From contig NZ_MSPP01000001.1 in the NCBI RefSeq assembly GCF_002150005.2, positions 186,001-250,000 on the forward strand: a stretch of DNA of 64,000 nt, read 5' to 3'. Below the pieces are notes generated by a model. The model ran no database searches, was not told where the DNA came from, and worked only from the letters and a program-made list of their open reading frames with translations. The first letter of the stretch is position 1; every line of letters begins with the position of its first letter. Positions 9,469 to 18,241 of this stretch are shown here, piece after piece. This stretch comes from Marivivens niveibacter (GTDB taxonomy: Bacteria > Pseudomonadota > Alphaproteobacteria > Rhodobacterales > Rhodobacteraceae). Both the position numbers and the translations under genes were made by a program.

Positions 9469-10401
9469 ATGAGTAGTTTTGCTTTCGCAGGTGTCGGATA
9501 CGATCGCGCCGCCCATTTACGTAGCGACATAGAAACTCATTTGGCGGATCACGACAGCTGTAGCATTGTGTTATGGAAGGGTAAAGTTTTGTACGGTAGC
9601 GGCACGTTGGTGCGATTGCCCCTATCGCATCCTGTACTGAACGACGGCCGAAAACCCATTTTCATGGGGCTTGCGCCCAAGGCTGTGCTCGCCACGGATA
9701 TTTCTGATTGGGAACCCGACGGGGGTGAGGCACCAGCAAGTGACGAATTCTGGGCCCCTGATGAACAACCGCATCCATTGGTTCCAGACGCAGCTTTTGT
9801 TGAGTTGCGATCGGTGATGACGCAGCTGTCAGCGTTGGATGCTGAATTGGCGGCGACAGCGAGGTCCATCACAGGCTGGCACCACAGTCACCGCTTTTGT
9901 TCGCGGTGCGGTGTTGCGTCTGAACCCACATCGGCAGGATGGCAAAGAACCTGTCCTGACTGTGGGGCGCATCATTTTCCACGCACCGACCCAGTTGTGA
10001 TCATGTTGGTAACGCATAAAGATAAGGTTCTGCTGGGCCGCTCTCCGCATTTTCCGCAAGGTATGTATTCAACCTTGGCCGGCTTCGTAGAGCCTGGCGA
10101 AACCATAGAGGCCGCTGTTCGCCGCGAGGTGAAGGAGGAGGTGAATGTTGAAATCGGCAAGGTGACTTACATGGCTAGCCAGCCATGGCCGTTCCCATCG
10201 TCTTTGATGATCGGCTGCCATGCCGAAGCAACCACAACCGACATAACAAACGATCCCGAAGAAATCGAAGACGCCTTGTGGTTGAACCTAGACGAGATGC
10301 GTCAAGTATTTGAAGGTACACATAATATTGTCGCGCCTCCTCGCAAAGGTGCGATTGCGGAATGGATGTTAACAACTTGGGTTGCGCAATCTGGTGAATA
10401 A
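9469..10401 (+). CDS. nudC: NAD(+) diphosphatase (NADH pyrophosphatase / deNADding hydrolase)
   Basis: A 310-residue Nudix hydrolase that splits NAD(H) into NMN(H) and AMP and in E. coli also removes NAD caps from RNA. The zinc ribbon CSRCG...CPDCG (about residues 145-170) is followed by FPRTDPVVIMLV. The Nudix box GFVEPGETIEAAVRREVKEE follows around 205-225. The specific NADH pyrophosphatase motif SQPWPFPSSLM lies just after it. All metal and zinc ligands are present and the length is normal. It diverges from the nucleotidase gene across a 95-base gap. Confidence 0.95.
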   Translation: MSSFAFAGVGYDRAAHLRSDIETHLADHDSCSIVLWKGKVLYGSGTLVRLPLSHPVLNDGRKPIFMGLAPKAVLATDISDWEPDGGEAPASDEFWAPDEQPHPLVPDAAFVELRSVMTQLSALDAELAATARSITGWHHSHRFCSRCGVASEPTSAGWQRTCPDCGAHHFPRTDPVVIMLVTHKDKVLLGRSPHFPQGMYSTLAGFVEPGETIEAAVRREVKEEVNVEIGKVTYMASQPWPFPSSLMIGCHAEATTTDITNDPEEIEDALWLNLDEMRQVFEGTHNIVAPPRKGAIAEWMLTTWVAQSGE

Positions 10402-10445
10402 TTTAGGTTCGCCAGATATCACTCATCGGACAAAGGGGTCAGTCG

Positions 10446-10910
10446 GTGCGATTTAGCTCTCGGGAAGATATCGAAGCGCCAATCGAGCATGTTTATGGCA
10501 AGCTGACTGATTTCTATGGTTTTGAACGGTCTGCAATGCGCCGCGGCGTAAAGGCCGAACGCGAAGATCCCTCCGCGCCTATCGGTGTTGGCACAATTTG
10601 GCACGTTCGTTTCAAATTTCGCGGCAAACCTCGCGCAGCGGACGTGGAATTGGTCAAGCTAGATGAAAATGACGGGTTTGAGATGTCCTTCAAATCCGGC
10701 GGCATCGATGGTTTGACGACTTTGGAATTGGTTCCGCTGTCGCCGCACCGCACGCGAATGATTTTAAAATTGGATCTATCGGCGAAAACATTGGCCGCGC
10801 GATTGTTGCTGCAGTCGCTGAAGTTGGCGAAATCAAACCTGACGCATCGGTTCAAAACACGTGTGGCCGATTACGCCGAAGAAATCGAAACGTCCTATAC
10901 AGGCGTTTAA
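10446..10910 (+). CDS. SRPBCC-fold protein of unknown function
   Basis: A 154-residue soluble protein with the START/SRPBCC ligand-binding fold, suggested by the opening FSSREDIEAPIEHVYGKLTD, a central beta-rich stretch and a C-terminal amphipathic helix. The family binds hydrophobic ligands or catalyses cyclase-like steps. No specific role is visible. The start is a GTG preceded by AAGGGG. It lies 44 bases after nudC in the same direction and its stop overlaps the convergent prephenate dehydratase gene by four bases. Confidence 0.75.
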   Translation: MRFSSREDIEAPIEHVYGKLTDFYGFERSAMRRGVKAEREDPSAPIGVGTIWHVRFKFRGKPRAADVELVKLDENDGFEMSFKSGGIDGLTTLELVPLSPHRTRMILKLDLSAKTLAARLLLQSLKLAKSNLTHRFKTRVADYAEEIETSYTGV

Positions 10911-11749
10911 CGCAGCGATTGGCGGATCGGCGCGGCTGGGAACACACCCATCAGTTTCACGTAGTCGGTGAAGTAATCCAATTCTTCCATCGCCAGTTTG
11001 ACGTTAGCGTCGTCGGGGTGACCTTCGATTTCGGAATAGAATTCGGTCGCGGTGAATTCGCTGCCGACCATATAGCTTTCCAATTTTGTCATGTTGACGC
11101 CGTTCGTCGCGAAACCGCCCATCGCTTTGTACAGGGCGGCAGGGATGTTGCGGACGCGGAAAATGAAGCTGGTCATCATTTCCCCTGACCCACGGCGAGT
11201 CAGGTCGGTATCGCGCGCCATAACTAAGAATCGGGTCGTGTTGTTCGAATGGTCTTCGATCTGGCGGGCCAAAACGTCCAGTCCATAGATGTCGGCAGCC
11301 AGTTCGCTGGCCAAAGCGCCTTGGGATTTGTCGCCGCCTTCGGCTACTTCGCGTGCGGCGCGTGCGTTGTCAGAGCTGACACGACCAGTGATTCCATTTT
11401 CTTTTAGGAAATTGGAACATTGCGGCAGAATAACAGGATGACCGTGGGCATCTTTCACGTCGGCCACCGTTGCGCCTGGAACGCCCAATAGGTTCACGTG
11501 AACACGCACGAAAGCTTCGTCCACGATATGTAGACCTGATTTTGGCAGCAGGGCGTGAACGTCGGCGACGCGGCCGTAGGTCGAGTTTTCGACGGCAATC
11601 ATACCCAAATCGGCGGTGCCAGAACGGACGGCCTCCATCGCGTCATCAAAGGTTGCACATGGAAATGGTTCGAAATCGGGGCGTGTTTCTGCACATGCCT
11701 GATGCCCATAAGCGCCCAGTTCACCCTGAAATGCGATTTTCTTTGTCAT
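10907..11749 (-). CDS. pheA: Prephenate dehydratase
   Basis: A 280-residue enzyme that converts prephenate to phenylpyruvate for phenylalanine synthesis. The start MTKKIAFQGELGAYGHQAC with a GGAGGGG ribosome-binding site 4 bases upstream is chosen over a longer frame beginning at 11890. The catalytic domain contains AVENSTYGRVADVHALL and the NNTTRFLVMA motif (about residues 165-175). A C-terminal ACT domain (about 190-270, with KLESYMVGSEFTATEFY) would bind phenylalanine for feedback control. There is no chorismate mutase domain, so this is the monofunctional form usual in alphaproteobacteria. Confidence 0.94.
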   Translation of the reverse strand: MTKKIAFQGELGAYGHQACAETRPDFEPFPCATFDDAMEAVRSGTADLGMIAVENSTYGRVADVHALLPKSGLHIVDEAFVRVHVNLLGVPGATVADVKDAHGHPVILPQCSNFLKENGITGRVSSDNARAAREVAEGGDKSQGALASELAADIYGLDVLARQIEDHSNNTTRFLVMARDTDLTRRGSGEMMTSFIFRVRNIPAALYKAMGGFATNGVNMTKLESYMVGSEFTATEFYSEIEGHPDDANVKLAMEELDYFTDYVKLMGVFPAAPIRQSLR

Positions 11750-11871
11750 TTCCACCCCTCCAAAAAGGTCTTTTATGCCCCTTTGGGCAATAAGTCGCGG
11801 TTCTACAGCTTGCAAGACCGTACAAGAAACTAGTAGATAGCCGCGAAACTGTGAACGGAATGGAACGCGAC

Positions 11872-12387
11872 ATGTTCGACACAATGACAATGACCAAAGT
11901 GCTGGGCGGCGTTTGCGGCACTTTTCTTGTATTCTTGCTAGGTGGCTGGGCTGCCGACATCGTATATTCGGCTGGCGAAGGTGGCCACGGCGACGTAGCC
12001 ACGGCTTACGTCATCGCATCGGAAGATTCTGGTGAAGTGGTCGTCGAAGAAGGCCCAAGCTTTATGGAAGTATACGCAACCGCTGATGCTGGCGCAGGCG
12101 AACGCGTATTCCGCAAATGTGCAGCTTGCCACGCTGTAGAAGACGGCGCAAACGGCACCGGCCCACACCTGTACGGTGTTGTAGACCGCGCTGTTGGTTC
12201 GGTTGACGGCTATGCCTATTCGGGTGCGCTGGTTGCTGTTGCACAACAGTGGGACCCAGAAACTCTGAGCGGTTTCTTGGAAAACCCAAAAGGTTACGCA
12301 CCAGGCACCGCGATGTCTTTCTCGGGGCTGTCGAAGATCCAAGATCGTGCAGACGTCATTGCATATCTGAATTCGATCGGCGGCTAA
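11872..12387 (+). CDS. Membrane-anchored class I cytochrome c (c-y / CycM type)
   Basis: A 171-residue electron carrier anchored in the inner membrane by an uncleaved N-terminal helix (VLGGVCGTFLVFLLGGWAAD), with the haem domain in the periplasm. A linker rich in Glu and Ala separates the anchor from the haem domain. The haem-binding motif is CAACH and the distal methionine is in GTAMSFSG. Proteins of this build carry electrons between the bc1 complex and terminal oxidases in Rhodobacterales. I chose ATG at 11872 because MFDTMTMTK is the usual family start. GTG 11851 and ATG 11860 are alternatives. Confidence 0.9.
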   Translation: MFDTMTMTKVLGGVCGTFLVFLLGGWAADIVYSAGEGGHGDVATAYVIASEDSGEVVVEEGPSFMEVYATADAGAGERVFRKCAACHAVEDGANGTGPHLYGVVDRAVGSVDGYAYSGALVAVAQQWDPETLSGFLENPKGYAPGTAMSFSGLSKIQDRADVIAYLNSIGG

Positions 12388-12408
12388 TTTAGCTGCACAG
12401 AATTTGAC

Positions 12409-12436
12409 AGGCCGTCCCATTGGGGCGGCCTTTTTC
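12409..12436 (+). terminator. Rho-independent terminator after the cytochrome c gene
   Basis: AGGCCGTCCC and GGGGCGGCC pair around a short AT loop and are followed by five T. The stem is almost the same as the one after rplT at 1253. Confidence 0.85.
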
Positions 12437-12529
12437 GTTGAGATGACATCTGTTCACGGAAACTCAACTTGAAACTTTGGCATTCGCCCCGTTAGCTTGT
12501 TGGTAACACAGGGATATCAGGAGAATGCC

Positions 12530-14440
12530 ATGTACAACCGCTCCGCTGCTGCCGCAGTCGCCCGCGCTAAACCGCGCAACAATGTTCTGGGTATGTTGGT
12601 TGGCGGAACGGCGCTGATCGTTGGTGTGATGTGGTCTGGGTCTGTTTGGGCGCAAGACGCGATCATCGAAAGCCATGCGATTTCGACCTTTGGATCGCCT
12701 GTTTACGCCGATCCTGATTTCCCACATTTGAACTATGTGAACCCAGATGCGCCCAAGGGAGGTGAGATCGCTGTTTGGAATACGGGCGGTTTTGACAACC
12801 TGAACCCTTATGCCACGCAAGAAGGCAAGCCAGCTTATCTATCTTCATCAATGTACGAATCGGTTCTGGTCAACACTGCTGATGATCCCGATGCTGTCTA
12901 TTGTTACATGTGCACGACGCTGGAATATCCAGAATCCAAAGATTGGGTGATTTTCCACCTGCGTGATGATGTCGTGTTTTCCGATGGTACGCCAATGACG
13001 GCTTATGACATGGAATTCAGCCATAAATTGATGATCGAACAGGCGACCGAATCCTACCGATTTGCTGTTGCGCAGATGGTCGACAGTGTCGAGGTGATCG
13101 ACGATTACACCATCAAATTCAATTTTGCCGCTGATTACCCGAAAAATTCGGTCATCGAAACGGTGGGCGCGACCCCGATCTTTTCCCAAAAATGGTACGA
13201 AGAATCCGGTGCCCGCCTGGATGAAAGCCGTATGGAAACGGGAATTGGTACGGGCGCCTATTTCCTATCCGACTACTCGATAAACCAGCAATTGATCTAC
13301 AGCCGTAACCCGAATTTCTGGGGCGATGATCATCCGATCAACATCGGTCGGAATAACTTTGACACGATCCGCGTTGAATATTTCGACGACACCACCGCCG
13401 CATTCGAAGGTTTCAAGGCCGGCGAATTCACATTCCGTCAGGAAAATTCGTCGCTGTCGTGGGCCACGGCTTATGATTTTCCTGCGCTGAACAACGGCTG
13501 GGTTGTAAAAGAAGAATTGCCCGATGGCAGTGTTCCAAATGCGCTAGGGTTCATGTTCAACATGAAAAACCCGAAATTCAGCGACCTGCGCGTCCGTCAG
13601 GCAATTGCGCTGATGTATAATTTCACATGGACGAACACCGAACTGCAGTACGGTATTTTCCAACAACGCGAAAGTTTCTGGCAGAATTCGGATCTGGCCG
13701 CTGTGGGCGTCCCAACGGGCCGCGAATTGGAAATTCTGGAAACCGTTGCGGATCTGATTGACCCGTCCATCCTAACCGATGAAGTCACCATGCCGCACAC
13801 CTCTGGCGACCGTCAGTTGGACCGCCGTAATCTGCGTCAGGCATTGGCCCTGATGGAGGAAGCAGGCTGGACCCCCGGCGATGACGGGATGCTGCGCGAT
13901 GCGAACGGCAATAGCTTTGATCTGGAGTTTCTTGGTTATAGCCCTACCTTTGACCGCATTATGTTGCCTTATGTCGATAATCTGAAACGGCTAGGGGTAA
14001 ATGCGGAATGGAACCGCGTTGACCCGCCTCAATACACTGAACGGACCCGTAATTTCGATTACGACATGATCTATTCAGGCTATACGTCTGGCCCGATCGA
14101 AGGCGAAGGCATCATTCAAAAATACGGCAGCGAAGGTTTGGGCGACGTGTTCAACCCAGCGTACTATTCGAACCCAGCTGTGGATCAGATCATTGAATTC
14201 GTGCGCAATGCCGAAACATATGAAGAAATGACGGCCTCGGTCCGTGCGATTGACCGTATCATGCGCCGCGATTTGTTCATCGTGCCATCATGGTATCTGG
14301 GTAAACATTTGGTCGCGTATTACGACATGTTCGAATACCCCGAAAACCTGCCACCCTATGCTCTGGGGCAGTTGGATTTCTGGTGGTATAACCAAGATAA
14401 AGCAGACGCTTTGGTCGCCGCTGGTGCATTGCGTCAATAA
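12530..14440 (+). CDS. yejA: ABC transporter substrate-binding protein, YejA type
   Basis: A 636-residue periplasmic receptor of the oligopeptide-binding (SBP_bac_5) family and first gene of yejABEF. In enterobacteria this system imports peptides, including the antibiotic microcin C. The start at 12530 has CAGGAG six bases upstream and gives a long n-region followed by a hydrophobic signal (VLGMLVGGTALIVGVMWSGS) ending near WAQDA. The mature start ESHAISTFGSPVYADPDFPH and FVNPDAPKGGE-like segment (YVNPDAPKGGEI) are typical of YejA. The length fits the family. Confidence 0.92.
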   Translation: MYNRSAAAAVARAKPRNNVLGMLVGGTALIVGVMWSGSVWAQDAIIESHAISTFGSPVYADPDFPHLNYVNPDAPKGGEIAVWNTGGFDNLNPYATQEGKPAYLSSSMYESVLVNTADDPDAVYCYMCTTLEYPESKDWVIFHLRDDVVFSDGTPMTAYDMEFSHKLMIEQATESYRFAVAQMVDSVEVIDDYTIKFNFAADYPKNSVIETVGATPIFSQKWYEESGARLDESRMETGIGTGAYFLSDYSINQQLIYSRNPNFWGDDHPINIGRNNFDTIRVEYFDDTTAAFEGFKAGEFTFRQENSSLSWATAYDFPALNNGWVVKEELPDGSVPNALGFMFNMKNPKFSDLRVRQAIALMYNFTWTNTELQYGIFQQRESFWQNSDLAAVGVPTGRELEILETVADLIDPSILTDEVTMPHTSGDRQLDRRNLRQALALMEEAGWTPGDDGMLRDANGNSFDLEFLGYSPTFDRIMLPYVDNLKRLGVNAEWNRVDPPQYTERTRNFDYDMIYSGYTSGPIEGEGIIQKYGSEGLGDVFNPAYYSNPAVDQIIEFVRNAETYEEMTASVRAIDRIMRRDLFIVPSWYLGKHLVAYYDMFEYPENLPPYALGQLDFWWYNQDKADALVAAGALRQ

Positions 14441-14451
14441 AAGGCAGATAA

Positions 14452-15534
14452 ATGGGCGCGTATATTATCAGGCGGCTGCTATTGGTTATTCCAACGCTGC
14501 TGGGCATTATGATCCTGAACTTTGCGATCACGCAGTTTATGCCGGGTGGTCCGGTCGAACAAATGATCGCGCGCGCCCAAGGTCAGGGTGATGTTTTTGA
14601 AAACATCACTGGCGGGGTGGGCGACATTGAAACGGAAATGTCGAACGCCAATTCCAGCTACCCTGGCGCCCAAGGTCTGGACCCGCGCTACATAGCAGAG
14701 CTGGAAAAGCGGTTCGGTTTCGATAAACCACCGTTGGAACGGTTCCTAAACATGATGTGGAACTACCTCCGCTTTGATTTTGGAGAGAGCTATTTCCGCA
14801 AAATTACCGTGGTCGATCTGGTGCTGGAAAAGATGCCGGTGTCGATCACCTTGGGCCTGTGGTCCACGTTGATCGCCTATATGGTTTCGATACCTTTGGG
14901 CATTCGCAAGGCTGTGCGGGACGGGTCGAAATTCGACACTTGGACCTCAGGCGCAATCATTGTGGCCTATGCCGTACCTGGGTTCCTGTTCGCGATTTTC
15001 TTGGTCATCATGTTCGCAGGCGGCAGTTATTTTCGGATATTCCCGCTGCGCGGCTTGGTCAGTCCGAATTTCGAAGAACTGTCCATGTGGGGTAAGGTCG
15101 TTGACTACTTATGGCACATCACGCTGCCTGTTCTGGCGACCACGATTTCATCCTTTGCCGTTCTGACCTTGCTGACCAAGAACAGTTTTCTGGACGAGAT
15201 TAAAAAGCATTATGTCATCACCGCCCGCGCCAAAGGTCTGGCCGAAAACCGCGTGATGTACGGCCATGTGTTCCGCAATGCGATGTTGATCGTGATCTCT
15301 GGCTTTCCTGCGTTGTTCATTTCGGTGTTCTTTTCAGGGTCGGTGATTATCGAATACCTGTTCAGCTTGGACGGTTTGGGCCGATTGGGATACGAGGCCG
15401 CGTTGCAACGTGATTATCCAGTGGTGTTTGGCACTCTCTACACGTTTTCTCTTATGGGATTGATCGTAGGGATTATCACCGACATCACCTATGTGTTCGT
15501 CGATCCGCGTATCGATTTCGAAAGCAGGGGGTAG
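14452..15534 (+). CDS. yejB: ABC transporter permease, YejB type
   Basis: A 360-residue inner-membrane permease of the DppB/OppB family. The N-terminal [20 protein letters not shown] is the classic first helix. A periplasmic loop of about 100 residues follows, then five more helices and the EAA loop [20 protein letters not shown] (about 255-275). It starts 11 bases after yejA and ends just before yejE, so the genes form one operon. The long loop between helices 1 and 2 is characteristic of YejB. Confidence 0.93.
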   Translation: MGAYIIRRLLLVIPTLLGIMILNFAITQFMPGGPVEQMIARAQGQGDVFENITGGVGDIETEMSNANSSYPGAQGLDPRYIAELEKRFGFDKPPLERFLNMMWNYLRFDFGESYFRKITVVDLVLEKMPVSITLGLWSTLIAYMVSIPLGIRKAVRDGSKFDTWTSGAIIVAYAVPGFLFAIFLVIMFAGGSYFRIFPLRGLVSPNFEELSMWGKVVDYLWHITLPVLATTISSFAVLTLLTKNSFLDEIKKHYVITARAKGLAENRVMYGHVFRNAMLIVISGFPALFISVFFSGSVIIEYLFSLDGLGRLGYEAALQRDYPVVFGTLYTFSLMGLIVGIITDITYVFVDPRIDFESRG

Positions 15535-15537
15535 GCC

Positions 15538-16647
15538 ATGAAACTGTCCCCCCTGAACCAGCGCCGCTGGACGAATTTCAAACGCAATAAACGCGCGCTG
15601 TGGTCGCTGATCGTGCTGGGCACGCTGTTTTTCATCAGCCTGTTCGCCGAATTTCTGGCCAACGATAAACCGATTTTGGTCAGCTACCGCGGTGAACTGC
15701 GCAGCCCCGTCATGTCGTTCTATTCGGAACAGGATTTCGGCGGCGATTTCCGGACCGAGGCGATTTATTCGTCGATCGAAGTCAAATGCCTGATCGTCAC
15801 AGGCGGATCGCTGGATTGTTGGGATGACCCCGAAGGCATCTATGAAACCGTCGAAAACGGCGGCACACCCGAGATTGAAGATTTCCAGCGCGGTTGGATG
15901 ATCTGGCCCGTCATTCCCTATTCCTATGACACGATTGTCGACATCCCCGGCGTCGCGCCGGGTGCGCCAAATGACACCAACTGGCTGGGCACCGATGACA
16001 CGAAACGCGATGTCAGCGCGCGCGTGATCTATGGGTTTAGGTTGTCGATCTTCTTTGCGATGATCGTTGTGACGATCAGTTCTGTGATCGGGATCATAGC
16101 AGGTGCGATACAGGGGTATTTCGGCGGCTGGATCGATCTGGTGTTCCAGCGTTTCATCGAAATCTGGGGATCAATGCCGTCGCTATATATGATGATCATC
16201 CTGATCGCGATTCTGGGCAAATCATTCTGGCTGTTGGTCTTTATGACCGTGTTGTTTGGCTGGACAGCGTTGGTCGGGCTGGTGCGCGCCGAATTCCTGC
16301 GGGCCCGCAATTTTGAATACGTCCGCGCGGCAAAAGCGCTGGGCGTGTCCGACCGCGTGATCATGTTCCGCCACGTGCTGCCAAACGCGATGATCGCAAC
16401 GCTGACTATGCTGCCGTTCCTGATCACGGGCGCAATTGGTACGCTGGCATCGCTCGATTTTCTGGGCTTTGGTTTGCCATCGTCCGCGCCGTCGCTGGGC
16501 GATCTGACTATTCAGGCGAAACGCAATCCCGCCGCGCCGTGGCTGGGCCTGACCGCGTTCTTTACCTTTGCATTCATGCTGACGCTGCTTGTTTTCATTT
16601 TCGAAGGCGTGCGCGATGCATTTGATCCGAGAAAGACTTTCAAATGA
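15538..16647 (+). CDS. yejE: ABC transporter permease, YejE type
   Basis: A 369-residue permease of the DppC/OppC family, partner of YejB. An N-terminal helix (about 22-40) precedes a large periplasmic segment of some 120 residues containing WPVIPYSYDTIVD and GTDDTKRDVSARVIYGFR. The transport helices and the EAA loop YVRAAKALGVSDRVIMFRHV (about 262-282) follow. It begins three bases after yejB and overlaps yejF by four bases, indicating translational coupling. Confidence 0.93.
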   Translation: MKLSPLNQRRWTNFKRNKRALWSLIVLGTLFFISLFAEFLANDKPILVSYRGELRSPVMSFYSEQDFGGDFRTEAIYSSIEVKCLIVTGGSLDCWDDPEGIYETVENGGTPEIEDFQRGWMIWPVIPYSYDTIVDIPGVAPGAPNDTNWLGTDDTKRDVSARVIYGFRLSIFFAMIVVTISSVIGIIAGAIQGYFGGWIDLVFQRFIEIWGSMPSLYMMIILIAILGKSFWLLVFMTVLFGWTALVGLVRAEFLRARNFEYVRAAKALGVSDRVIMFRHVLPNAMIATLTMLPFLITGAIGTLASLDFLGFGLPSSAPSLGDLTIQAKRNPAAPWLGLTAFFTFAFMLTLLVFIFEGVRDAFDPRKTFK

Positions 16648-18239
16648 CGCTTTTGAACGTGTCGAACCTGACCGTTGATTTTCGTCAGGACAGTGTCACC
16701 ACCCACGCCGTACGCGGCGTCTCCTTTAAGGTGGAAAAGGGCGAAACCGTCGCGCTGGTGGGCGAATCTGGGTCGGGTAAATCCATCACCGCGCTATCCA
16801 CGGTGAACCTGCTGCCCGATAGCGCTCAGTTGGCGGGATCGATCACCTATAACGGCCAAGAATTGGTTGGTGCATCGGACAAGGTTCTGCGCGGCGTGCG
16901 CGGCAATGACATTAGTTTCATTTTTCAGGAACCGATGACCTCGCTGAACCCGCTGCACACGATCGAAAAACAGTTGGCTGAATCGATCGAATTGCATCAG
17001 GGCCTGCGTGGTCCTGCGGTGCGCGAACGGATCGTTGATCTGCTAGACCGCGTTGGTATCCGCGACGCGGAATCGCGGCTAACCAGCTATCCGCACGAAT
17101 TGTCAGGCGGTCAACGTCAGCGTGTTATGATCGCGATGGCGCTGGCAAACGGGCCCGAATTGTTAATCGCGGACGAACCGACAACGGCGCTGGACGTCAC
17201 CATTCAGGCGCAAATTTTGGACCTGTTAGAGGATCTGAAACGCGACAGCGCCATGTCGATGCTGTTTATCACCCACGACCTGACCATCGTGCGCAAAATC
17301 GCCGACCGCGTTTGCGTGATGAAGGATGGCGAGATCGTCGAAACCGGCCCGACCGATCAGATTTTCGCGAACCCGCAGCATCCTTATACCCAGATGCTCA
17401 TCGCGGCAGAGGCGTCAGGGCAGGCGGCCCCAGTCCCTGATGATGCGCCTGTGATGGCCGAAACGGAAAACCTGCGGATTTGGTTCCCGATCAAACGCGG
17501 GCTGCTGCGCCGCACGGCAGGGTACGTAAAGGCCGTCAATGACGCGACGCTGACCGTGAGGGCAGGGGAAACGCTGGGCATCGTGGGCGAATCCGGGTCG
17601 GGCAAAACGACGCTGGCTATGGCGATCATGCGTCTGATCAACTCCACTGGCCGCATCGCGTTTGTTGGAAATGATATTCACGAACTGAACCAGAAACAAA
17701 TGCGCCCGCTGCGTAGCGATATGCAGATCGTGTTTCAGGACCCGTTCGGATCGCTTTCGCCGCGGATGACCGTCGAACAGATCGTGACCGAAGGTTTGGA
17801 CATCCATCGCGCGGGCGAAAAGATCGACAAAAAACAGTTGGTCGCTGATATCCTGACCGAGGTCGGTTTGGACCCTGCATTGATGTCTCGCTATCCGCAT
17901 GAATTTTCGGGTGGCCAACGCCAGCGGATCGCGATTGCGCGGGCGATGATTTTGCGCCCCAAATTGGTTGTGCTGGATGAACCGACATCGGCACTGGATA
18001 TGACGGTACAGGCGCAGATCGTTGATCTGCTGCGCGATCTGCAACAGAAATACGGGCTGGCCTATATCTTTATCTCGCACGACCTAAAGGTCGTTCGCGC
18101 GCTAAGCCATAAGATGATGGTGATGCGGGCAGGGGATGTGGTTGAAGCGGGCAGCGTTGCGGATGTGTTTGATAACCCGCAAACTGATTATACCCGCGAA
18201 CTGCTTGCTGCGGCGTTCGAAGGCCGCAGCATCGCATAG
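16644..18239 (+). CDS. yejF: ABC transporter ATPase with two nucleotide-binding domains, YejF type
   Basis: A 531-residue fused ATPase that drives the YejBE permease. Domain one (about 5-255) has Walker A GESGSGKS, signature LSGGQRQR and Walker B LLIADEPTTALD. Domain two (about 275-525) has GESGSGKTT, FSGGQRQR and LVVLDEPTSALD. Both end with oligopeptide-transporter style NPQHPYT/NPQTDYT segments. All catalytic residues are intact. It ends the yejABEF operon, and the convergent carboxypeptidase gene begins two bases later on the other strand. Confidence 0.95.
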   Translation: MTLLNVSNLTVDFRQDSVTTHAVRGVSFKVEKGETVALVGESGSGKSITALSTVNLLPDSAQLAGSITYNGQELVGASDKVLRGVRGNDISFIFQEPMTSLNPLHTIEKQLAESIELHQGLRGPAVRERIVDLLDRVGIRDAESRLTSYPHELSGGQRQRVMIAMALANGPELLIADEPTTALDVTIQAQILDLLEDLKRDSAMSMLFITHDLTIVRKIADRVCVMKDGEIVETGPTDQIFANPQHPYTQMLIAAEASGQAAPVPDDAPVMAETENLRIWFPIKRGLLRRTAGYVKAVNDATLTVRAGETLGIVGESGSGKTTLAMAIMRLINSTGRIAFVGNDIHELNQKQMRPLRSDMQIVFQDPFGSLSPRMTVEQIVTEGLDIHRAGEKIDKKQLVADILTEVGLDPALMSRYPHEFSGGQRQRIAIARAMILRPKLVVLDEPTSALDMTVQAQIVDLLRDLQQKYGLAYIFISHDLKVVRALSHKMMVMRAGDVVEAGSVADVFDNPQTDYTRELLAAAFEGRSIA

Positions 18240-18241
18240 TA

